Below, piece by piece: positions 55,901 to 63,741 of a DNA stretch of 64,000 bases (positions are counted from its first letter, which is position 1; each line of letters opens with the position of its first letter). The stretch comes from CAZLPW01 sp964561495. Its GTDB lineage: Bacteria > Fidelibacterota > Marinisomatia > Marinisomatales > UBA1611. The DNA is taken from positions 5,498 through 69,497 of the forward strand of contig CAZLPW010000004.1 of NCBI GenBank assembly GCA_964561495.1. Direction: 5' to 3'. The notes under the pieces are model-generated. The model was not told where the DNA came from. It searched no databases and saw nothing but the letters and a program-made list of their open reading frames with translations. The translations under genes were made by a program, and so were the position numbers.

Positions 55901-56776
55901 TGCTGGTGTAAGAGTAAATGATATTACATCTCCAGAACTAAATGAAGCTAAAACATCAAAAAAACCATCAGCATCCCAATCGGTCAATTCTAATGATCTA
56001 GTTAAAAGACCATTCAACCCATTAATGGTTTTCCTAATCATATGGCCAGAATCAAATACACCTCCTATATTGTAAAAAGGTTGTGCCTTTAAAGTACTGC
56101 CCTCCTGACTTAATGCAATAATATCATCATATCCATCACTGTTATAGTCAACTACACCTACATACAGTAGTGAAGATCCTATTAATAATTCATCTGGCCT
56201 TACTTTTTTTGTCAGTACTAAACCTTGGTCGCTATAATCAACAACTGCGAAACCTCTAAATGGACTACCTAGAGATATTAATATTTCTTGATCACCGTCT
56301 GAATTTTGATCTAATAACTGAAAATTATTACATCTTAATGAACGATTACTTTTCCCAATATCAAGCGTTGAATTAGGTAGTTCAGAAAAAGATAGGCCAT
56401 CCCAATTATAAGAAGCAATAAACACGTGCGGATTTGTTTTATCTCCAAATCGAGAAAGATTCATCACCAATATTAGACTAGGGGAACCTCCACCAGTCAA
56501 ATCACCTATTTTAGCATCAACAAAATATCCTTCTAAACCTGGGGGCGGTGAAAATTCCCAGACCAAGTTTTGATAACCATCCTCATCCAGTTCATAATAT
56601 CTAACCACATCAGGGAAAACATCAGATTCTGGATTTAATTCTAAAGATATGAATTCCAAAAGGTTATCATTATCAATGTCATATGAACCTTCCATATGAA
56701 CAATTTTTTGTCCTGATAAAATACCAGAAAACAAAAGTAACCAAATAATTAAATAAAAAACACTAAAATATTTCAT
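52907..56776 (-). CDS. Giant secreted protein: FG-GAP-like propeller plus seven Ig/cadherin-like domains
   Basis: This 1289-residue protein has a signal peptide (about 1-22). An FG-GAP/VCBS-like propeller follows (about 25-410), with calcium-type loops such as DIDNDN, DQNSDGDQE, DYNSDGYDD and DWDADGFFD. A Pro/Glu/Lys linker comes next (about 430-510), then about seven tandem Ig/cadherin-like repeats (about 510-1260). Most of these carry a GM-x-D-x-x-x-G-x-L-x-W-x-P signature and end in a VSDG-type turn. It ends in a hydrophobic C-terminal helix (about 1270-1288). The fifth repeat holds an extra block of about 110 residues. It is probably a surface anchor or adhesin. It lies 24 bases after a gene with a related N-terminus. 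Confidence 0.85.
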   Translation of the reverse strand: MKYFSVFYLIIWLLLFSGILSGQKIVHMEGSYDIDNDNLLEFISLELNPESDVFPDVVRYYELDEDGYQNLVWEFSPPPGLEGYFVDAKIGDLTGGGSPSLILVMNLSRFGDKTNPHVFIASYNWDGLSFSELPNSTLDIGKSNRSLRCNNFQLLDQNSDGDQEILISLGSPFRGFAVVDYSDQGLVLTKKVRPDELLIGSSLLYVGVVDYNSDGYDDIIALSQEGSTLKAQPFYNIGGVFDSGHMIRKTINGLNGLLTRSLELTDWDADGFFDVLASFSSGDVISFTLTPATLVIEEVPVNPGPINQISIEDFNKDSFEDILLLSSDIKSLTLVSGKNGMVEGLGGSMDNVPSGTQIFSMIPLSKSGLYTGNVLLAGWNGKENSLYIVSVGQRADQFDQGFVITSDFISKKIPDLLGSIKDDKQVIPDVFVEISPEISVPLEPQEEEEIILDLGESPEKFVPGELLIDVEEAKVLKEQPQVLAPKKVERTLEKPKKPKPKETVGMRLPKHILPKYVLTPDKPFMFELPKNDKEEFFSFRWESIPPQGMFFHYESKAINWIPTPKQLDAFQISYHIRMKVGEIMEPTSVKLDSKQEYKALPVLESRDESMWVYVNDPPRFLTQPEDTEFVAGSTFKYEPIVQDRNKDAKLQFLLEIAPEGMSIENGVLNWVTDSSHVEVYDVRLIVSDGFSRAAQDFKLFARAGVRILSSGSTSAKVGENYTYNVKVWKQGENEVVKYKLFEGPEGMKIDPKGNLTWTPNPVQVDTVNYAIVAMHGVATDTEFVSLFVNHPPIIKKAPPGMNKINVGDIWEYQLEIKDPNKNDQIVYTAHILPDGMRMDPTSGLLVWEPSLKNVDFHKLRIEISDGHESRVVESEFFVNAPIKIISVPTMAATVGEEYVYQIMTTDRNKGSLLTFDRVVKIENVSSVRMYSINITDDVVLENIDYYLSDWSNADAIYYVDPKNPKDSLVSRLNMKRYTHSVFFEDNRLWVILENVDGRTIKIKDFLWQFFKGNEKGRPPRLIVERISLKNFSLLDFPEGMVVDDASGSIRWTPRIDQIDTKRITVIVSDGYHRDEQTFEIFSNHIPTIVSNPPRMALVGDLFKYQLNVDDKNENANLEYNLLKGPHGMQMDRFGKILWVPKAAQINYNNFEVSVTDGYRTDIQQARIFVNNPPTLISAPKPVGLTGHTWQYKMTTEDINQDRVTYRAVRMPKFANFDKKKAVIDWTPRQNQTGMNDFVLMAIDEHGATTAHEFQVHVFNDPSAKQLVNTGWPLMLTFVGVVFAWGMSQI

Positions 56777-56800
56777 GTTAGTTTTTATTTTCTCGTTTTA

Positions 56801-59548
56801 TCAATTGTCCTCAGGTATATCTTTATTTTGAACATCTAATTCTTTGGATCCTCCTTCATCTGGAGCTTCTCCTTTATTAACATCTAATTCTTTGGATCCT
56901 CCTTCATCTGGAGCTTCTCCTTTATTAACATCTAATTCTTTGGATCCTCCTTCATCTGGCAAAATTAATTTAGTCTCAGAATCCGAATCCAATTTAATTG
57001 GGTTTTGATCTGGGGGTGTTGGTTCCGGCACTAAAGATTCTTCTTGAGACATTTCTGGAACTGGCGGAACTGGTTCAACCTGTTGTTTATTACCAATTTC
57101 ATTAGTTTTAATCAAACTTTTTGCCTTTTCTAATTTTAAAGAATCGCTTACAGTATTACCTTTTTCTAGTTTATTATTTATCTTTGTAGATTTTTCTCTA
57201 ATTGGATTTAAATCTTCATCGGATGATAATAAAACTGGCGTAAACTTTTCAGATTTTGGCACTATGCTTTGCACAGGGACTATAGGGATTTCAGGATCCA
57301 CTTGATCTGATTGTGCATCTGGGAGTCGCTCTGCTCTTGTAATTTTTGGCAACTTTCCTTGCGGCCCAAATAGTGGTTTTTTAATCGAACCATCTTTTAA
57401 TAATTGAAATTTTAAAGAATCTGGGAATTCTTCTTTTAAAAGATGAGAAAACATAACACTTGGCTTTATGCTTCCAGAAAGATCGAATTCAGTAGTTATT
57501 TTTTTTGAACCATTTTCTCTAACAATAACCTCACCTCTAATAGCTTGGAGCTTACCTTCATCCATAAAAAGCGCTAGAGACTGCGGAGGAATAGAGGGTG
57601 TTGTTGAAGAAAGATATATTCCCTTGTGAACAAGACTATCAGAACTTCCATCAAAAGAAAACCTAATTAATCTATCAGCAAAGTCCATGCCCAAAGAAGT
57701 TGGAAAACCTTCAAAAAAATAATTGGGAAATTCAAAAAGTGTTGGATCAAATGATTCTGGTTGATAAGACTGAGAAAGTGAATCATCTGATGGCAATACA
57801 GACACAAAAAAAACATTGGTTTGTAAATCATGAACCATAACTAATGTAGTAATACTATCTACACTTGCTTTTCGCAATGTATAAGCAAAATCAAATGTTT
57901 CACCTGGGCGCAATCCATTTAAATTTGCTGAAATGGAATGTTGAAAATGACTAGCTTCTCCTATTTGAGGAATTTGGTTAACTGAAACGCCAAAAGGGGC
58001 TTCTCCATCAAATACGTATCTATCTTTTGATTTTTTTATTGAAGGTGTTATCGCCATCACATAGTATAAATCTATTTCACCCTCAATAGATTTAAAGATA
58101 TTTGAATCGTTTATCATAGGTTTAAAAGCAATTTTTTCTTTAACTGCATTTGAAAAAGTTAAAATTTCTGCATCTAGTGAAGGCGATTTTTCAGTATCCT
58201 CTATTTCACTTTCTTCATTCTCATTATACAAATCAATATCTACCTTTTCAAATCCTGCTTCCTCCGCGATAATTTCGCTATTCATTTCTTTATTAAAATT
58301 AGGTATTGTGGTCTTCTTTGCTTTTTGTTCTTCGTTATCAGAATTTTGTTTCAATGAAGAAAGATAGTCACCAATAGTTGGTGTCAGTAATTCAAAATCA
58401 TTTTTTTTGTTTTTAGGTATAATCTTTTGTTTCAATTGTGTTTCTTTATAATCAAAGGGCAAACTTGTGATTTTATTAAAATCTAACCTTTCATTGTTTT
58501 CAATTGGTAACGGGGGGGGAGGGATTAAATTTTTATTTGCTTTGCCTTGAAGGTTCTTTTTACCAATATCTTGATTAGAATTATTTAAAATTTCTTTTTT
58601 TATTTTTTTCTTTTTTATTTGCCCACCACTATAGTTTACAACCTCTGGTATTTGGCCATAAGTTATATCAGTTTTATTAAAAAGTACTTCTGAATCATTA
58701 ACTTGCAATAGAAACTTGTCATCTGATCCATATGGTATAACCAAACCATCTGAAATACCATCTTGGGTTTTATATGGCTGAATACCTGCTCCAATAAGAT
58801 ATGTTGCGTCACCAACCAAAAAAACGTCTGATTTTAGTAAAGCACCTTCTGATTCCATATCAAAGACTGCTGTTTTTATTTTATTATTTTCTGGGGATAA
58901 AATTGCAAAATATGTTTTGTCGTTATTTTTAAAGCCACTAGCATAAATATGTCCATAGCCATTTTCTATTATTTGAGCTTTTAATAGTTTAATTTTTTCT
59001 ATCTTTAGATTTTTATCCTTAATTGAAAGATTGAAAATCATAGCTTTTCTAATGGGAGTCCCAAAAGCAACGGCCATTTGATTTTTTGCACCTGAAATTT
59101 TTGAAATATTTAGAGGTCTTATAGTAGTACCTAAATCTAAAGAAAGATAATCTGCCGTTATTGGATCGCTATCAAACATATTCTCGCTTGCAATAAATAC
59201 ATATAGCCAGTTTTGATTAACTGAAAAAAGTGAATTCCGAGCTATAACAATTATATCTGGGTTTTCATCATCGTTAATATCCATTAATTCAGCATCTAAG
59301 AAGGATCCCCCATTTGGTAAATCATAGCTCCAAAGCAATTCTTTTACCTTTGAATCAACAATCTCTACCCAACTTATTGAATGCTCTCCCGAGTTTAAGA
59401 GTAGCGACTCTTTAACACCGTCTCCATCAACATCATAGATATTTTGAAACTTTATAGTTTCTTCAGAATATAATGAAGCGAATATCAATAGAAAAAGTAG
59501 GGTATTAAAATAACCCACTCTGTTATTTAAAGATGCGGTTGACACCAT
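56801..59548 (-). CDS. Large secreted protein, related N-terminal propeller, repeat-bearing C-terminus
   Basis: I do not recognise this 915-residue protein as a whole. After an uncleaved-looking or signal helix (about 13-28) comes a region (about 32-290) that parallels the N-terminus of the downstream giant protein: YDVDGDGVKE, the LLWSYDLPNGG stretch, YVFIAS, and AFGTPIRKA at matching order and spacing. A disordered linker follows (about 305-475), then an unknown beta-rich domain (about 480-720). The low-complexity tail ends in tandem 16-residue repeats (about 865-906). It appears to lead a two-gene unit. Confidence 0.8.
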   Translation of the reverse strand: MVSTASLNNRVGYFNTLLFLLIFASLYSEETIKFQNIYDVDGDGVKESLLLNSGEHSISWVEIVDSKVKELLWSYDLPNGGSFLDAELMDINDDENPDIIVIARNSLFSVNQNWLYVFIASENMFDSDPITADYLSLDLGTTIRPLNISKISGAKNQMAVAFGTPIRKAMIFNLSIKDKNLKIEKIKLLKAQIIENGYGHIYASGFKNNDKTYFAILSPENNKIKTAVFDMESEGALLKSDVFLVGDATYLIGAGIQPYKTQDGISDGLVIPYGSDDKFLLQVNDSEVLFNKTDITYGQIPEVVNYSGGQIKKKKIKKEILNNSNQDIGKKNLQGKANKNLIPPPPLPIENNERLDFNKITSLPFDYKETQLKQKIIPKNKKNDFELLTPTIGDYLSSLKQNSDNEEQKAKKTTIPNFNKEMNSEIIAEEAGFEKVDIDLYNENEESEIEDTEKSPSLDAEILTFSNAVKEKIAFKPMINDSNIFKSIEGEIDLYYVMAITPSIKKSKDRYVFDGEAPFGVSVNQIPQIGEASHFQHSISANLNGLRPGETFDFAYTLRKASVDSITTLVMVHDLQTNVFFVSVLPSDDSLSQSYQPESFDPTLFEFPNYFFEGFPTSLGMDFADRLIRFSFDGSSDSLVHKGIYLSSTTPSIPPQSLALFMDEGKLQAIRGEVIVRENGSKKITTEFDLSGSIKPSVMFSHLLKEEFPDSLKFQLLKDGSIKKPLFGPQGKLPKITRAERLPDAQSDQVDPEIPIVPVQSIVPKSEKFTPVLLSSDEDLNPIREKSTKINNKLEKGNTVSDSLKLEKAKSLIKTNEIGNKQQVEPVPPVPEMSQEESLVPEPTPPDQNPIKLDSDSETKLILPDEGGSKELDVNKGEAPDEGGSKELDVNKGEAPDEGGSKELDVQNKDIPEDN
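56831..56959. repeat. 48-base in-frame tandem repeat, about 2.7 copies
   Basis: Two full 48-base units (56831-56878, 56879-56926) and 33 bases of a third match without a difference. They encode repeats of DEGGSKELDVNKGEAP near the C-terminus of the 915-residue protein. Exact identity at the DNA level points to recent duplication or ongoing slippage. Confidence 0.95.
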
Positions 59549-59766
59549 AATTTAACCCAAATTTGGAAATATTTATTTAGGGAGACAAATTATGATTCCT
59601 CTCCCTTACCTCGATTACTCTGAAAATTAAGGTTAAATTAGGCCTTTTTCAAGAAAAAGCCCTTTTAGTTATTTTTTAAATATATATATTAATTATTTTC
59701 AATAAATTCTTCGTTAATTTAAAAGATGGTACATAAATTGTTCTATCTACGGGAAAACGGATAATA
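59549..59766. other. 218-base divergent intergenic region
   Basis: This separates the two large secreted-protein genes (-) from the outer-membrane protein gene (+) and should hold promoters for both. It contains an imperfect inverted repeat at 59641-59662 (GGCCTTTTTC/GAAAAAGCCC with one mismatch and a very short loop) and an alternating TA tract near 59681-59691. I see no clear paired -35/-10 boxes. Confidence 0.4.
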
Positions 59767-60624
59767 ATGAAAACAAAAATTTTATTTATATTTTTAAATT
59801 TATCGCTCGCTCTTGGGCAATTTGGATATCCAGTCGAAGATTTCTTCGGTGGAGGGATAGGATACAGTCCAATGTATATTTCTCTTGATTCCATTCCTGG
59901 AGCATCTAAGCTAAAGGAATTAGGTTTAAAAACCGAAGATTTTGATTCTCCTTTTATAATTCATGGAGGAGAAGGGTTCGCCCATGTTACTGGCAAATGG
60001 CGGGTAGGTGGGTACGCTGGTCTAGGTGCATCTAGCATAAGTACCATACCCTCAATAACTGTTTACATAGAGGATGATGTTGAGGGATACCAGGGAGGGG
60101 AAACATCTGCACCTTACACTGCAGATTACAGTCCTACAATCGATGCAAAATTCAGTATTGCCTTGGGAGCAGCGTCGGTAGAATATGTAATGCCCGTTCT
60201 TCAAGATCTTGAAATATCTGGCGGTGCATTAATGGGTTTAGCAAGAGTAAATATTGCACTCGAGCAACAAGGCGGTACTCCTAAATGGGGAACATCTTTT
60301 GAAAATGTTTACGGTAATTATGTTGATGGAGTTCTATATGTTCCAGTTACAGATTCAACATCATTGACGGATAAGACTTTAAGGCCCGATGCAGTCCCAA
60401 GCCTATTAAGAGATGTAAGTGCAACATTTTTCAACTTTCAGCCCTACGTTGCCATGAAGTGGCAATTTTTAGAAAGAATGGGCCTTAGAATAAGTGTTGG
60501 GTTTAATAAAGGTACTATTGGAAATGGAAATTGGAAATTAAATGGACGTACTTTAATAGGCGATTCTCCAGTTGCGGCAATTCAAGGCGTTACATTTAGA
60601 ACAATGCTCTATATCGGTTTATAG
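59767..60624 (+). CDS. Predicted outer-membrane beta-barrel protein
   Basis: I do not recognise the family of this 285-residue protein. It has a signal peptide (about 1-17, ending LALGQ), Gly- and aromatic-rich strands throughout, and a hydrophobic strand-like end (FRTMLYIGL). The pattern fits an outer-membrane barrel. It is 12 bases before ctpA and divergent from the giant surface-protein pair, which may share its regulation. Confidence 0.65.
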   Translation: MKTKILFIFLNLSLALGQFGYPVEDFFGGGIGYSPMYISLDSIPGASKLKELGLKTEDFDSPFIIHGGEGFAHVTGKWRVGGYAGLGASSISTIPSITVYIEDDVEGYQGGETSAPYTADYSPTIDAKFSIALGAASVEYVMPVLQDLEISGGALMGLARVNIALEQQGGTPKWGTSFENVYGNYVDGVLYVPVTDSTSLTDKTLRPDAVPSLLRDVSATFFNFQPYVAMKWQFLERMGLRISVGFNKGTIGNGNWKLNGRTLIGDSPVAAIQGVTFRTMLYIGL

Positions 60625-60636
60625 ATAATTATTATT

Positions 60637-62250
60637 ATGAAAAAACCAATATCAAACTTCCGATCTATTTTTGTGCCTTTATCTATAGGCTTCCTCTTTG
60701 GAACATTAATCACAGGAACATTGGTTTTTTCAAATAGCCAAAACATATATCGAATACTTAGAAATAAAACTAAAATATTAAACCAAATAATATCATACGT
60801 TAATCATTTTTATTTTGATAATGTAGACATGGAAAAATTAATGGATGGAGCATTTCATGGATTGATGGAAGAACTGGATCCACATTCAATGTATATCCCC
60901 GCTAAAGAGCAAGAAGATATTGATGAATTATTCAAAGGAAAATTTCAAGGTATCGGAATCGAGTTTGATATATTAAATGGCTACATAACTGTAATATCTC
61001 CAGTCCCTGATAGTCCATCAGATATTGTTGGTTTAATGCCAGGTGATAAAATAACAAAAATTAATGGTGAGGATGCCTATAAGATAACAAAAGATGAGGT
61101 ATTCAAAAAACTAAGAGGGCGGAAAGGAACGGAGGTCGAAATTACAATTAATCGAATAGGGATTCGAAAACCATTTAACGTCACTATAATTAGAGATGAT
61201 ATTCCAATATATAGTGTCGGCGCTGCTACTATGTTAGACGACATAACTGGTTACGTTTCCTTAAGACGCTTTTCTGCTACGACCGAAAAAGAAGTTGTTA
61301 AAGCTCTTGATAAACTTAAGAACTCTGGAATGGAACGTCTTATTTTTGATTTGCGAGGCAATAGCGGGGGATACCTTGAACAAGCTGCCGCAATTTGCAA
61401 TCAGTTTATTAATACAGCTGATACTCTGGTGTACACAAAAGGAAAGATAAAAGAATCAAACCAGGTGTTTATGGCAAACCCGTCAAAAGGTAGAAATGAT
61501 TTTTCTTTAATAGTGCTTATAAATCGCGGTTCTGCAAGCGCTAGTGAAATTGTTTCTGGTGCAGTTCAAGATTTAGATAGAGGGCTTGTAGTTGGTGAAA
61601 CAAGCTTTGGGAAAGGCCTGGTTCAAAGACAGCTCCCATTAGAAAGTGGTGGCGCTGTTAGAGTTACCATCGCTCGATATTTCACGCCCAGTGGAAGACT
61701 AATACAAAGACCTTATGAAGATGGAAATGAATTAGCTTATTATCGCGAACTTTATGCTATCGACCGTGAATCAAAAATCGATAGCTTAAAAGCTCTTCGC
61801 CCTAAATTTAAAACTCGTTCTGGTAGAATTGTTTATGGAGGAGGTGGAATCACCCCAGATATTTACATACCATACAAACAAGGATACTCCAATGAGACAG
61901 CAAATGTAATTCGTAGTCCAAAAAGACCTATATTAAACTTTGCGATAGAATATGCTTCACTGCACCAAGATGAACTTAATTCCTTTGACCTTTTTCAAGA
62001 CTCTTGGAATGTGACAGATGAAATTTATTTAAATTTTCTAGAACATTTAAAACAAGATTCCATAGATTTTGTATCTGATTCTTTATCAAAAGATATTTCT
62101 TTTATTTACAATTATATCAAGGGTGAAATTGCAGGGGCTCGATGGGGAAAAGATAAAGCTGCTAGTATAAAGCTTAAAATGGATAGTCAAATAAAAGAAT
62201 CTCTTAAACATTTTGATGAAGCAGATGCATTCATTCAATCATTGAATTAA
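60637..62250 (+). CDS. ctpA: C-terminal processing protease CtpA (S41, PDZ)
   Basis: This 537-residue protein has an N-terminal membrane anchor (about 12-32), a PDZ domain (about 102-185) with GIGIEFD and PGDKITKING, and the S41 catalytic core. The core has a Ser within RGSASASE (about 299-303) and Lys326 in SFGKGLVQ. CTPs trim or degrade periplasmic proteins such as wall hydrolases. The protein is longer than minimal CTPs because of a C-terminal extension (about 380-537). Confidence 0.94.
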   Translation: MKKPISNFRSIFVPLSIGFLFGTLITGTLVFSNSQNIYRILRNKTKILNQIISYVNHFYFDNVDMEKLMDGAFHGLMEELDPHSMYIPAKEQEDIDELFKGKFQGIGIEFDILNGYITVISPVPDSPSDIVGLMPGDKITKINGEDAYKITKDEVFKKLRGRKGTEVEITINRIGIRKPFNVTIIRDDIPIYSVGAATMLDDITGYVSLRRFSATTEKEVVKALDKLKNSGMERLIFDLRGNSGGYLEQAAAICNQFINTADTLVYTKGKIKESNQVFMANPSKGRNDFSLIVLINRGSASASEIVSGAVQDLDRGLVVGETSFGKGLVQRQLPLESGGAVRVTIARYFTPSGRLIQRPYEDGNELAYYRELYAIDRESKIDSLKALRPKFKTRSGRIVYGGGGITPDIYIPYKQGYSNETANVIRSPKRPILNFAIEYASLHQDELNSFDLFQDSWNVTDEIYLNFLEHLKQDSIDFVSDSLSKDISFIYNYIKGEIAGARWGKDKAASIKLKMDSQIKESLKHFDEADAFIQSLN

Positions 62251-62271
62251 ATTAAATGGAATTTTTATAAT
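62242..62271 (+). promoter_or_regulatory. Candidate promoter for exbB-exbD-exbD-tonB
   Basis: TTGAAT (62242-62247, the last two codons of ctpA) and a perfect TATAAT (62266-62271) are 18 bases apart. A predicted start near 62278 leaves room for a GGAG at about 62292-62295 before the exbB ATG. The gap of 52 bases between ctpA and exbB fits an internal promoter. Confidence 0.45.
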
Positions 62272-62302
62272 ATATTTTAATAATTAAAAATGGAGAAGTT
62301 AA

Positions 62303-62917
62303 ATGGTACAATATTTTCATGATGGTGGCAACTTTATGTGGCCTATACTTGGTGCTTTATTAGTTGGACTTGGTTTTGCTATTGAGCGATTTTACTCTTT
62401 AGTCATTTCGCAGGTAGACACCCAAAACTTATTTAAAGATGTCACAGAAGCATTGGATTCAGGTAATGATGATAAAGCTTTACAAATTTGTTCTGATACT
62501 GAAGGTCCCGTAGCCGCAATATTTCATGCTGGTTTGTCTAGAACTCATAGAGGGCTTGCAGATGTTGAAAAATCAATTCAAGATACAGGTGCAATTGAAA
62601 TGGCTTTTCTTGAAAAAAATATGATTTGGTTAAATGCCGTTATTACTATTGCACCTATGCTGGGTTTTACTGGTACTGTGATTGGAATGATTGCAGCCTT
62701 TGATGCTATAAAAGCTGCAAATGATATTTCTCCTGCAGTTGTTGCTGGAGGAATATCACAAGCTCTTTTAACTACTGCTTTTGGTTTAGTGGTAGCAATG
62801 ATTATTCAAACTCTACAAAATGTATTTGTATCTAAGATCGACTCACTGGTTCTCGACATGGAAGAGCAGTCAGTTAATCTGGTAGATCATTTACATGAAT
62901 TAGAAACTAAAAAATAA
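62303..62917 (+). CDS. exbB: ExbB/TolQ-family proton channel protein
   Basis: This 204-residue protein has three membrane helices (about 15-35, 110-130, 150-172). It carries the MotA/TolQ/ExbB motif APMLGFTGTVIGMIAAFDAI and the later GGISQALLTTAFGLVVA segment. With ExbD and TonB it converts the proton gradient into work at the outer membrane. The following exbD genes and tonB start make ExbB more likely than TolQ. Confidence 0.92.
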   Translation: MVQYFHDGGNFMWPILGALLVGLGFAIERFYSLVISQVDTQNLFKDVTEALDSGNDDKALQICSDTEGPVAAIFHAGLSRTHRGLADVEKSIQDTGAIEMAFLEKNMIWLNAVITIAPMLGFTGTVIGMIAAFDAIKAANDISPAVVAGGISQALLTTAFGLVVAMIIQTLQNVFVSKIDSLVLDMEEQSVNLVDHLHELETKK

Positions 62918-62932
62918 AAAAACTTATTTTTA

Positions 62933-63331
62933 ATGGCCCGAAAACGCAAACTAAGAACTAGCGAAATCCCATCTGGGTCTATGGCTGATATTGCTTTTCT
63001 TTTATTGATCTTTTTTCTAGTTACTACTACTATTGATACTGATAAAGGCCTTGGTATTGTTCTCCCTCCTGCTGGAGATGTTGAAATTGAAATAAGAAAA
63101 GAAAATATTCTTAATTGCTTGATTAACTCTCAAGGAAAAGTGCTACTTGATGAAGAACCGACTCCTACCGAACAGATTAGCAAAATAGTTGGTAGAAAAC
63201 TTAGAGAAAATAATAATTTAATCGTTTCGGTTAAGGCGCATCCGAAAACATCCTATAACGATTATGTAAGAGTTATTGATCAGTTAAAAATGGCAGATGC
63301 AAAAAGAATATCTATTGCCAATAGCGAATAA
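62933..63331 (+). CDS. exbD: ExbD/TolR-family protein (first copy)
   Basis: This 132-residue protein has a single membrane helix (about 19-36) carrying the conserved Asp19 (MADIAFLLLIFFLVT) needed for proton use, then a periplasmic domain. It overlaps the second exbD-like gene by one base. Confidence 0.92.
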   Translation: MARKRKLRTSEIPSGSMADIAFLLLIFFLVTTTIDTDKGLGIVLPPAGDVEIEIRKENILNCLINSQGKVLLDEEPTPTEQISKIVGRKLRENNNLIVSVKAHPKTSYNDYVRVIDQLKMADAKRISIANSE

Positions 63332-63741
63332 TGAAATTTAAGAAAAAAACTAAAATTTCGAGTGAGATACCCACTTCTTCAATGCCTGATATTATTTTTA
63401 TGCTTTTAATATTTTTTATGGTTACAACAGTTTTAAGAGAATACTCTGGTCTTCCTGTTCAGTTACCTAAGGCAAAAAGAATAGAAAAATTAAAATCAAA
63501 ACGTCATACTTCACATATCTGGATTTCAAAAGATGGTCTTATTTCAATTGATGATCGACTGTTTAATATAGAGGACATAGCAAATATAATATATGAAAAA
63601 CGTGCATCAGATCCACTGATTGTTATTTCTCTAAAAGCTGATGAAGAAGCAAAAATGGAACAAATTTCTGGAGTCCATGAAAAGCTTAGGGATGCAGATG
63701 CTTTAAAACTAAACTATTCTACGAAAACACTAGCAAACTAG
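63331..63741 (+). CDS. ExbD/TolR-family protein (second copy)
   Basis: This 136-residue protein is related to the first ExbD: one helix with Asp20 (MPDIIFMLLIFFMVTT) and a periplasmic domain. Two tandem ExbD proteins may form a heterodimer in the motor. Its TAG overlaps the GTG of the tonB-like gene (TAGTG). Confidence 0.92.
   Translation: MKFKKKTKISSEIPTSSMPDIIFMLLIFFMVTTVLREYSGLPVQLPKAKRIEKLKSKRHTSHIWISKDGLISIDDRLFNIEDIANIIYEKRASDPLIVISLKADEEAKMEQISGVHEKLRDADALKLNYSTKTLAN

Noticed and set aside
56831..56959. Possible CRISPR-like or regulatory repeat array
   Set aside because: The units are contiguous without spacers and lie in frame in a coding gene, so this is a coding tandem repeat.
52907..59548. 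Contact-dependent toxin or Rhs-type effector
   Set aside because: No toxin-like C-terminal domain, no immunity gene and no Rhs repeats; the end is a hydrophobic helix in one protein and a low-complexity repeat in the other.
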